Under the pieces are notes generated by a model that made no database searches, was not told where the DNA came from, and was given only the letters and a program-made list of their open reading frames with translations. From Balanoglossus misakiensis (Eukaryota; Hemichordata), in assembly GCA_040954595.2 (NCBI GenBank), contig CM082588.2:5704001-5768000 (forward strand): a DNA stretch of 64,000 nucleotides. Reading direction: 5' to 3'. This document shows, piece after piece, positions 14,001-24,974 of this stretch. The translations under genes were made by a program, and so were the position numbers. Each line of letters begins with the position of its first letter. Position 1 is the stretch's first letter.

Positions 14001-17000
14001 GAAGTTGTACTGACCAAAACATTGTGTCTGCCATGCGATAACATCATACCACTTCAATTTGCAATTGTCTGACTCGCTCAGGTCTTTTAGTGATCAGACT
14101 TTAATGCTCAAATAGTGAAAGTTTTACATTTTATCAGACTACAAAGAAAAAAAAGTATCACTCCCACAATGTACCATATTCCAAAACTTATCAGATTTCA
14201 CTGGTGTCATGAACCATATGACACAGATATATCTTCCAATTAAAGTTTTGTTTTCAGTGCGACCAAATCTGTTAATATACATGTTTGACTAGCAGGGCAG
14301 TATTAAAACTTTATGATGGCACCCTGATAAACGTGGCAGCTTTTTTCTTGAATTATATATATACCACAGCTGGTGAATGTTTGAGAAAAGTTGTTCACAT
14401 ATTTTTTGTAAATTACGTTTTTGGCTATACTACACAGATATTTTATTAAACACCATGGTAACAAGATGCTGTTAAAATTGAACCCAGCCAATGAGACTGA
14501 AGCACAATAGTGAACAGTTTATGTGGCAGTGGATGCAAATTAGACAGAGACAGATTTTCTGTGTGTGGTCAGTGTGTACAGTGACCTACAATGTTTTATT
14601 GCTTGCCCTGGTTTGAAAGATGATAAGCACAAGAGGGCCACTCTGTATTTAAGGTATTATGCACCTCAAAACCAAAGCCTTTAATTTTTTTCTAATATTT
14701 TGCTCATGGCATCTCTAGATATTGAGAATAAAAAATTAGGGGTCACCATGCACAATTAGGAATGAGAGAGTGACATTATTTCACTTTTGAAATTCAAAAT
14801 GGATGAGGTATATGTACTACTAGACTTATGGAAGATGGAGAAAAATAAAGACCTGCATGCAATGGTTTTGCCAACTCTAGCTAGTTTGCAAATACTGTTG
14901 CATTGTGAAGAGAAACATACCTATAAATTTAATTTGAATGTTTTCAGTGTCCATGGAAATTGTTTAAATAATTCTGTGCAAACGTCGAGTGTGTGTCCAC
15001 TTCACTTGACATATCACAGAGAAATGTCAGGTTGACCTGACACGCAAGGTCGCATGTGTGCAGTCGTGGACATAAAAAACAACAACACATGACACGAATT
15101 AACATGTGTAGAAATAAATCTCCCAGGAGACGTATCGGGTTTCCCTTGATCTGACTGAGGACACATCCACACCCCTGTCTGACTTTCCATGCTTTGGTTC
15201 CCATTGTTTTCTGCCTCCCGCACAAAGGGGACTGGGTGCGCGGAGTGAGGTCAGAGGTCGGCCCTAAATCTGGGATCGTTTTACTCCGATCGACAATAGG
15301 GACTCAGTGTGGGCGCAGACCTAGACACAGGACACTAAACCCCCAGACGGCATGTTTGCATCAAAAAATGCATGGGAAAGCACTGACTACGTCAAAGTCC
15401 ACCAGCCTTCTCTAAAGTATATACATTAACCAGCTTAAGTCAGTCATCATTCACCAGGACTTCTCATGAAATAATTTGAGTTCAAATGAAATGTATGTGT
15501 ATATATATAGCTGAACAACTCCTTACAGACAATTAAATTCTGATACTACGGTAACTGTGACAACAAATAGGCGAAAGTCTAGGAACGCCAGGAAAACTGC
15601 CAAGCATTCTTTCCAACCTTTAAGTCCATTTTTTCTCTCTCTCCATCTCCCAAAAAATGATAACAATGCCATGGAATCTGATGGACTAGCACTGGCAATG
15701 GAATGCCAGTAATGGATACAAATCACATGTAATCAGAATGTGTCATCCGTGATTAACAGCTTTTGTGACCTAGTCTAGATTTAGCTGCTGGAGGAACCGG
15801 GACAAGCAAAAGGATACATCAATGATCAAGATATTCCACATTTGTACATCAAGGGTGCATAGAAGTCATAACGTCTATGGTTTACTGCCAACGTTAGTCT
15901 TACTAATATGCATACATGCTGCTCCATACTCTAAGAAACATGCACTGTGACAAATCTCACAAATTTGCAAGGAGTTGTGGGATAAAGGCAAGGTTAGGAG
16001 GCCCACAGACATTCTTTTCCAAATGGTCTGATATACTAGTATCCTTCACTTTGTGCAAAAATGGTAGCACTGGATTTGAAATACTTATATGAATGGCTGT
16101 AGAATACATTACGATATTTTCTGTAAGTGCACTGTCCATGGGTACCAGTGATATAGGTGTTTTGTGTGCTACATGTATGTCAAACATCTACATGTACATG
16201 TACCGTACATGCACAATCAAGACATTGGTCTATGTTTGCCATTTGCAATGACTGGCTATATGGAAAATTGGTAAAGCTCTTGATGACCAGGTGACCGAAT
16301 TCCGAATTATCGGGGGAAAGAGGAAGAGGTATATATATATTTTTAAGTCTTGACATTGGATGAGGGTATAAATTAACACCCATGACTGCTAATCAGAAAT
16401 TTCTGTAACGGAATGCGATATCTGGGACTCACGGACACCATCCTTGTGTCTGGTGAACTCACAATAACATTACATTGGATGTGACAGGGCACAGGCAGTG
16501 GTTATAACCATGCATGCAATTCTAATCCACACTGAACCAGATGTGCGGGAAAATAACAACCCTCTTCAACATATCCCGGATTTCTCAAGAAGTGACTCAG
16601 TATTCACACATGCTACTTTACGTAGGTACACATGCTGCATAAAATATACACATTTTTCAGCAAAAATCATTTAATGTTTATTTTCCATTTATTTACAATT
16701 TCCTATAAATATTTTATCGGTTTGAACTTCCAATGTAAACCGAGTAATAATGGCAGATTTAATGTGAAACACAGTGAAGTATATTAGGGTTTTGTTACAA
16801 CAAGTACAGGTTTTGAAAGGGTTCATAAATGATGGCGACTGACCCCATGAGATCCCACTGGTATATTAACCAAATTGGAGCTAAAACAGATTACACTCTC
16901 CATGCAAGAATTGACCTGGACACAGATCAGGTCTGTCTGTCTGTACCAAATGCAAGACTTCCCATACGTCTCAATTTTAAGATGAAAAATATTTCTTTCA

Positions 17001-18205
17001 AATCGATCTTCCAACCTAATTCAGGACATATGCTCCATCTCAGGTAATACCTCCAGTGATGTCAAACGCAAGTCAACTTTGACCCCAGTCGTCCAGCATG
17101 TCCCAGTAATACAGCAAGCAGACCACAGAAATGCGGCCCCTAGTGTCAAAATGGAAACACCTATCCCTTTTTTCAACACCACGGAATACGATACCCTGGT
17201 TGATTACGCTCGTATGTGACACTAGTGTCAAAAGCTGCCGTGAAAGTATGCAGCTAACCGCAGTCAGGATTAGACAAATTTACGAGACGCTTTCAGTCAG
17301 AATGTTTGTCGGTTCGAAAATAAAGATTATTTTATTTTTTTTGCTCTCCGCAATCTGCTGAGCGCACTGCAGGGATCTGCCTTGGCGCCGCTTCGAGAAT
17401 ATTTGAAAATAAAATTTGAGATAAAATTACAACTCAGTACGATTACAGAAGGCTTGCACTGAAAAAGTATTTTGAGAGTGCATAGTTCTTTCATAATCAT
17501 GAAAATATTGCGGGTATATTTAGAGGTGCTGCTCACTGTGCATCCTCGGCTGTGGTAAAAGTTGTGTACAGTGTATTTGATAAGGGTCATATGAGAATAA
17601 AAAGAAAATATTTATTTTTAATTTCATCTAAAAACACACATCAGAAGATCTGGTGAGATTCATTAATGATGCAATGTTCAAGAGAATATAGTTTTGTATT
17701 CTTGGTTATCACTCACTATCTTTTCCTTAAAAATCAAAGACTTCCATCGTTAAGAAACAAAATATATACAAAATACAGTATCACGTGATCAATCAATGTC
17801 AAACTGAAGAAAAAAATTCAACACACTCGAGGAGGCGAAAAAAGCATACGAGGAATGTTTCCAACGAGGTTCATAGCTATATCCCAAGGCCATCGAGTGG
17901 CATTTTGCTCCGAGAGAGAGAGATGCATGTAGCATCTTGACAGACACAAGTCAGCAGAGGTCATAAATCCAACCTCATAGTATGTAAAAAATGCATGATT
18001 AGGATGCATATTGCATAGTTTGCTCAGTCTATCCTTCCATGGAGAGATAGTGTAACGTTACATCCAGGCGGACGGAATTTTCTTTTTTTCTTCGCAAATA
18101 AGTCCACTGGCATACTTGTCCCAATTTCGGGCATCGGACGGGCTGAAATACGATCGCGACGTTGATCATGGTGTTTATTCTCAATTTGTACTTGCGCATG
18201 CACAC
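11017..18205. other. Large intergenic region, no gene recognised
   Basis: About 7 kb between the transgelin 5' end and the 3' end of the C11orf65-like gene. Open frames are short (under 95 codons) on both strands and lack family motifs or matched splice sites. A TACATGTACATGTA-type palindrome lies at about 16190-16206. Confidence 0.5.
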
Positions 18206-21200
18206 TTATCTGATGAAGCTGACGGGGGTGATGGGCGTCGGTCGTCCGGTCGGGGAATTGTGGGTCGTTGCCCGTGACGGCGACGGCGCCGTTGGGGTGA
18301 TTTCCCCGGAAACAGTGATTTCATACGGGTCGCTCTTGCTGGCTAATATTTTCAGCTTGTCCTCTGGTGAAAGAAGAAGAAAAAAGAACAACATTACACG
18401 AACATAAAACCTATTCAAATTCAGTCTTTGAGAAACTGACAGTGAAAGATGTCTAAAGCAAAATCGACCAGGATGATGGCAACTGTAGAAATGGGCTTAT
18501 CACTTTCATGTTGTCCGCAATCTGAGCAAGAGATTCAGGGCAAATGTGTCTCATGCAGCCTGCTTTTTTTCCAGAGTACGGTATGCCAAAAGTCACGCAT
18601 TGTACTCACCGACAATTTTTTCAGAGTTTGCACTCGTTGCAACTTCCTTCCATGATGATAAATAACTGAAAGATTAAAATAAAACAGTTGAGCTTAGACT
18701 GTGATCCAATGCAGTGAGTGCATGGAGAAAAGCAGATGAGTTGGACACGCGATTTATTGCTCTGTATGCCTGTTGATTTGACATTTTTTTTGTAAATTTA
18801 ACAGCATTTCCAATTTCCTGGGAGATGTACAATTAGAATCTTATATGTAGACCTCACAACCATGGGTCAAGTGTAAGAAGAACACTATTAGAATCACTGA
18901 AGTCCTTCAAACTTGTACTTAAAATACTCCTGAGGTAAACGAGACCCTGCAATCTCTGTAGTCTCCTTGAGAGTGTGTGGAAGGAATGCAATGCGATTGG
19001 GCAACCCATCATGCTCAAGGTCAGCGACCCAAACACTTTCACTCATGACCTTCTGTAGAGCCCCAGGGTCTGAGAGCAACACCAGGCAATCAAGATAATC
19101 AAAAGGAGGACAATATTAATAACAGCTTGTGTGCCGTGTATCTTCAGCCTGCACTAGGATTTTATCCCACAATGCACAAGTGCCTATGTGATCAATCATT
19201 AGAAGAATTCTCCATAGGGGAGGTCTTGATGTTTTATACTGTACTGTACTGTACTGTACTGTACTGTACTGTACTGTACTGTACTGTACTGTACTGTACT
19301 GTACTGTACTGTATTGTTTCAGTTTTATTATGTCAGTGTAAGAATTGGACAAGACCAGAATATTGCTAGAAAGTACTTTGCACCACTCATTGCAATTACA
19401 TGTAATTCCAACTAGGCTGTATTTTCTGCATGGTAATTTTGCTTATCACAGTAAGAATGACAGATCCCCTCAACAACACTAGACACTGCATTCATGAAGT
19501 GTTTTCAAAATAAAAGTCCAGATTACTCCATGGTGACTGCCCACGAGAAACTCTGCCACAATCTAGAACTTTCGAGCCTTGCCATCAAGGAATATGTATT
19601 TCACAGGCAGCTAGGCCTGGATCAGTCTGCATTCTTCTTGTCTGCTGGACACATGGCGAGCTGCCAGTGCGGTCGATGTGCAGGCTTTCACATCGTCTCC
19701 TAACAAGAACTAAGGTCGCATCCCCTGCTTGACCTTTGGCACCGGACATATGAGAGACAGCCTTAAGAAACGGCGTACTGGAGGATATAAACTGTATACA
19801 AGAGGTGCAGAGAGAGCTTGTCTTTCTCTAAAGGGCATGTATCAGTTTGACAGTTGGGTTATATCATTGATTTTGCTGTTGGCAACGTGACAGGTTACGT
19901 TAGAATTTTCCACTGATGGAAACAGGCAAGATGGGCTTGGTGCCATGGTGACTTCAACAGCTAAGGGTGGATGTACCATATGGAGTATAAAAGAAAGCTG
20001 GAATTTCCTTCCTTGGACAACAAACATGTCCCTGGCCACCATGATCAAATTTCATTACAGTATGTGACATACAATTTTATTCTCGTCCATAATAGTTAAT
20101 GGTATTTTATTGGCAAAAATGGGCTTGTCATGGCTTCGAAAGTTCAATGTATTATTATAGGCACGGTACCAAGTATACCAGTATACTGCAAAAGATACCC
20201 CCCCCCCTCGTTTCTCTCCCCTTCCCCTCCTGTCTCCCCCTCTCACTATGTGCCCTTTTCCTTTATAATGGGGTAACTGATTTCCGATACTCACTCATCA
20301 AAGTTAAGTGCATTGGTCCAGTCCAGCAGTTCATCAACTTCCCATTCCTCCAAGGCCTGCGGTCCCTCGGCTTCAATGGTTTCAACCATACCCTGAGCAG
20401 CGCCCTCAATCAGGGTGATGGTCTCCTTGTCGTTACTTCTCGCCTTCATCATTCCTTCGCGATACCTTTTAATTTAGGTGACATAAAATGGGGAGAATTA
20501 ATGATACAATTCTCCAGTGACGGGGCTTTAATTAGAAAGACACTAAATCACTAAACTTAGCAATCCTATCACAGAGTTTTTGTATTCCAGGACAAGCAGT
20601 TCACATTCACTCACATCTTTTGCATCCATTCCACTTTCCTCTGCTTTCTCTTCTTCTCAACATCTTGTCGTCGTTTGAGTTTGTCGTGATGGAACACTTG
20701 TTTCCTCTGTGAGCTCTCCCATGTGATAGGATCCTGGTCGATCCTCTGCAGCAACTGATAGAGAAAAAAAATGTTAGTAGAGTTGACTTTTGGAAGTACA
20801 GAACACTGAACAGCCGAAATCACACACAAGAACATCACAGATTTGCAGGTTAAGAATACACAGTTCATATCTGTAACTCTGAACTCACACTTCAGAACTG
20901 ACACATGATAATGTTTTACTTTGGAGTAACCCTTCGCTATCCCTCATAAGATGGACAATTCCATTGCTATTTTAGGGGTAATGGTGTATCTAACTTACTC
21001 TGTCTGAAACAAGCCTCCATCCGTTATTGTCTGTTCTCTCATACCAACCAATCTTTCTGGTCTCTTGTTTTCTTCTCGTCTTGTTGTGCACCTCCTTGGC
21101 TGCTTTTCGTTTGGCTTCGGCCCGGGTGTAGTCTTTAGGACTGTTGGCGCAGAGGTCCTCGATGGGTCTGTGTGTGAAGATTTTGTAGTAGATGTTTGGT

Positions 21201-22965
21201 GGGAACCTCCCCTGTAAAAAGAAATTACATGAGACAAATCATCAATTCACTGAATTCGGTTAGTTGTCATTGTTAGGGCAATGAATCAGCCTCTGACTGG
21301 GAGAACCACAAAATGGATGGATCCACATTTTTCACTGATAATAACAAAACCAAATCAAGCACAGTGGCAAAAGGTGTATCTGCAAATAGCTACTATACAA
21401 CAATATTAATTAAATTTTCTGCAAAGATAACTGTGGTCACTTCTTACCCCTGCCAGTCGGAAGCGGATATGGACGCCTGCTGCAGCATCAAGCAGCTGGG
21501 CCTCTTTCGGGTTGATACACCGCAGCATCATCATCGGGTTGCCACGGTTACGGAAATTGATTAGGTCCCTGTAGTACCTGTATACTTGAATGTCCTGTAA
21601 CCAGACATGGAGAAGACCAAAAATTACTAGGGCTTTCTGCTGGGAGGTATAAGTTTAACCCTTTCACAAACAATGGTTCAGCCCCAAACCCAATGTTTTC
21701 TATGGTAAGGTTGGACCTCTATAATAGGGAACTGGGGTGAAACGGTTAAAGTCGCACGATTGAAAAACCAAACAAGACTCACAATATGTCGTCTCCAGGC
21801 CCTCTGTATGATGATAGCTGAATCGACTCTATCAAGCGGTTCCGTGCGCGTCTTCTTCGAGGTCGTCGACTGCCTGGAAATCGGTTCGGACACCAACGTC
21901 CCCTGTTGCGATGGCTGCTGCTGCTTAGTGGCAATTCTGACAGACTTTATGCTGCCTGGTTGTGTACCTGATCTGATGGAGGACTTGGAGCCAGGCGGTT
22001 TCTGCGACGTTCTGTGCCTGACTCTCATCCACCAGTTTTGAATGTAGTTTGCACAGAAGTCTTCAAAGGATACAATGTCAGTTTCTCCTGCTTTTTCCTT
22101 GTTTTCACGGTATCGCCTGTAGTAGGTTTGTAACTTGGATTTGGAGGCACCAGTGGATCCCTAGTTTAGGGGGAAAAGAAGATATGATGGAATTCATTAT
22201 TTCTCCATTAGCTGTAACTTTTCACTGTGTTTTCAGTAATTTTGTATTTTGTATCTACTGCAGTTTCTTGTTCAAATTCCTGAAATAAGTTCAACACAAC
22301 ATTTATGTGTATAGACAGCAGTGTACAACAAATCTCTGAGCACCTCATTACTCACAGATGGCAAGCGGGTCTCCTTGATTGAAGACATAGACGGCGTCTT
22401 TTCCTCTCGATGGTGGCTTATTTTGGCGTGGCTTTGTGTCGGGTTTGCTTGGCGGCTGATCCGAGGATGCACAATGGCAAACACGCGACATCTATCCCCA
22501 AAGAAAACAAATTGAACCTGATCATATGACTGTCCATATTTAAAAGGAGTTATTAAAATTAAACATGAAAATCACTGAAAGGATCTATGGTATAAATTAT
22601 TGACATTTACAATACTGCCCTACCTTGCCCAGTAACCTCTCCATATTCTCTGTATTTCAATGGCAGCCGCACTTTTCTTCTCAGAACTGCCACCGCTTTG
22701 CTGGATGAGAGTCCTTCGTAATGACTTAGGGGCGGCTGCTAGCTTGGAATCTCGAAGGCTGGTGTCCTCGCCTGTTTTTTGAGATGCTAACACAGAAAGG
22801 AGTGACGTTAGCCAGTTAGCTACCCCTATTTATAGAGAAGCTCCACACACAGGGGTACAGGGAGTGGAGGGACTCACTGTGTATTTATTATTTATGAACA
22901 TAGAATGACTAACCTGGAAACTCGACAGAGTTCAGAAGCTTCTGGGCGTCCTGTCTTGAAAGCAT
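18206..22965 (-). CDS. MFI: C11orf65/MFI orthologue with two IQ motifs, ten exons
   Basis: Exons on the minus strand are 22914-22965, 22624-22786, 22356-22491, 21783-22160, 21448-21594, 20999-21211, 20615-20754, 20295-20465, 18610-18665 and 18206-18363. All junctions are GT-AG and phases match throughout, giving 537 aa. The region from exon 5 on matches the human C11orf65 (mitochondrial fission factor interactor) family: INPKEAQLLDAAAG, FPPNIYYKIFTHRPIEDLC, KLKRRQDVEKKRKQRK, EWEVDELLDWTNALNFD and YLSSWKEVATS. Two IQ-type calmodulin/myosin light-chain motifs are visible, AAIEIQRIWRGYWAR (about residues 57-72) and AIIIQRAWRRHI (about 232-243). The human protein (about 313 aa) begins near the second, so this one carries about 230 extra N-terminal residues. 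The linker between the IQ motifs is basic and rich in Ser, Thr and Gln. The C-terminal exon is Pro/Thr-rich and less conserved. Orthology is strong; cellular role here is inferred only from the family. Confidence 0.9.
18894..19082 (-). other. Orphan protein-like exon inside an intron of the C11orf65-like gene
   Basis: Within the intron between exons 8 and 9, on the same strand, lies a frame with protein-like composition. It contains VMSESVWVADLEHDGLPNRI and LPQEYFKYKFEGLQ before a stop. A pyrimidine-rich tract ending in CTCTCAG precedes it at about 19070, as for a terminal exon. Spliced from exon 8, the phase does not fit, because the frame stops after about ten codons. It could be an alternative last exon of an unseen transcript, a relic of another gene, or chance. 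Confidence 0.25.
19237..19311. repeat. (TACTG)15 pentanucleotide microsatellite
   Basis: Fifteen uninterrupted TACTG units fill the segment, inside an intron of the C11orf65-like gene. The lack of interruptions suggests recent expansion and probable length polymorphism. Confidence 0.95.
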
Positions 22966-23549
22966 GGTGTGTCAACGATTCTAATGTTGTATCAATTGCT
23001 CATCACAGAGAGGATAGTCAAGAAGAAGCCTGGCTGCCGATTGCGATTACCCTGGAGTCGAGACGACGCGAGAGGGGGCAGACACCACACGTCAATCTTG
23101 AAGTCCTGTAGCTGTACTTTGAAACACGGGATCTAGTTCCCAGCAGCGGTCATGGTGTCAGCACAGTACTACACGCATATTAACAAATTAACTACCTGCA
23201 AAACCCATAAAGAATACCAAATTGCAACGTGATCAAGTTATGTGTGATTTCTGCCAAACATCAGACACGTTGTTTCTAAGGTAAACAACGATCGAAGATC
23301 CGTTACTGAGGACGGAAAATCACTGTTCATATGCTGCCAGAATCATTAAACTAACATATTTAGAAAATATCGGACCATGTGTAGGTGATCTGATGACTAA
23401 CCTTAATGAAGAATGTTAAAATACACCAAAAATCCAGTAAATGTAGCCCAGCTGTACGATTATGCTTGTTGGGTTCGATGTGGAAACACCAATGACGTCA
23501 CGAGGTCAATTCATTGGGTCACATTCGATTCAACTGCGCATGCCCACCA

Positions 23550-23825
23550 TTTCCACCTGTTGATTCAAAAGTTCCTTGAAAAAGGTCAAAGAGATGCGAC
23601 TCAGTTATGACATGGGACAGGACAGTAATTCCTGTTCTGAAATTTTTAATGTCACACCAACGGCAGGAATGGCAAAATGCAATGTAGAAATATCACATAC
23701 TATTCGGACAGTGTCCACCAATAACACTTTGAAGTAAAATATATCGCACACGAACGCGAGAGAAAATAGTTAAGCAAAGTTCCTCGAACAACATTTTGCT
23801 CAGATAATTTCTCTTGTCGTCTGCT
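23550..23825. repeat. Diverged dispersed repeat, copy 1
   Basis: This segment shares ordered blocks with 24036-24285: CACCTGTTG.TTCAAA, GAAATTTTTAATGTC and ATTTTGCT.AG.AAATTTC-like blocks, with spacings of about 455 to 485 bp between the copies. The blocks are separated by diverged sequence. It looks like an old interspersed repeat or a local duplication; no terminal inverted repeats or coding capacity are seen. Confidence 0.4.
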
Positions 23826-24035
23826 GCGTTGGTCAGAGAAAGGTCAGAGATGCAGACAAACTTTATAGGCCGGGTCAACAAACTAGTCTGTCTGGTGACT
23901 CCAGAGCGCAGAATGTAAGTGACCAATCACAAGCGCTGTGGTGTACCTGGTTCAGATGTGTGGAAAGTAATCGACCAATCAGAATAGCCGAGGTTCACCG
24001 CAAAGTCAGACATTTAAATTACATTGCCAGACAGT

Positions 24036-24285
24036 TTTCACCTGTTGGTTCAAATCTTCCTTTGGGAAGGTCAACGAAATTGGGACGCGGATAGCCTCCT
24101 CTGATACGAAATTTTTAATGTCGCCACCTATGGCTGGTATAATAAATAGCATCATAGAATGACACGTCATGTCATATGCAGAGAGTGTGGGAAGTTTTAA
24201 TGACGTCACCCACAACTTCCTGAACTGAAGCAGAAATTAATCCGAAGAATTTTGCTAAGTAAATTTCCACTTGTGCGCGGCCGAG
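24036..24285. repeat. Diverged dispersed repeat, copy 2
   Basis: Second copy of the element at 23550-23825, in the same orientation and with the same order of short conserved blocks. It includes one of the two CRE-like octamers of the divergent promoter region. Confidence 0.4.
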
Positions 24286-24974
24286 TTTTGTTGATTTTTT
24301 AACTCTTGTGACGTTGAGAATAATATCTAACGTGTTTAATTTTTTTTCCTCGCGAGAAAAAATACTCAAGACCGCCGCACACGACACTAAATAGGCCAAG
24401 CTAACTTAAAGCATTTGCATAAACTTTGTGAACTAATTAATGGTGACCTGCGTCATATGCAAATTTTACATATTTCTTCTTTATGTTGGTTGGGACTTCA
24501 AATATTAAATACCTATAGACCTGCTCCGACAGTCAACAAGTCAATGACTATCATGGGCCTATAATATGATAATATAGTATACGACATCAAAATCTTCAAT
24601 ATGAGAGTTTTTCGCAGGAGACCATAGAAACTCCAGCAAAGCCACCAACACTTATCTTTTAATAAATACCTTAAGTAACATTCCAAAACCGGGCGGTGTG
24701 TTTGAAACGTTCATAATATACAACCTTCCCTTGAGAGGAATATCGGTTGCCATGTTCCCGCCCTGTCAAATATATCAGCCTACTTTCTATATATGTGTAA
24801 ATCACTCGTTGAGTATACGTCCACGCCTGGTGATGGGCGATTGCAGGAAAACTTCGCGGCACGAATCACGCACTACCCGTTCACATCACACGACGTCGGC
24901 TGGATGACGGTCCTGTGCTTCGGAGCTCGAAGATTCAGTTTTTCTGGACCGGGAATACCGTAGCCGACCAAGAT

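Larger units (their letters stand above)
22966..24974. promoter_or_regulatory. Divergent intergenic region between the C11orf65-like and mucin A genes
   Basis: This 2.0 kb segment separates two start codons pointing away from each other (22965 on minus, 24975 on plus), so it should hold both promoters. It contains two perfect TGACGTCA CRE-like octamers (23493-23500 and 24201-24208). It also contains an inverted repeat at 23268-23290 whose arms CGTTGTTT and AAACAACG flank 7 bp, with forkhead-type cores TGTTT and GTAAACA. Two diverged copies of a roughly 250-bp repeat also lie here. Confidence 0.45.

Noticed and set aside
19116-19369. Open frames on both strands through the TACTG array
   Set aside because: A pentanucleotide repeat without stop codons keeps the frames open; no coding signal outside the array.
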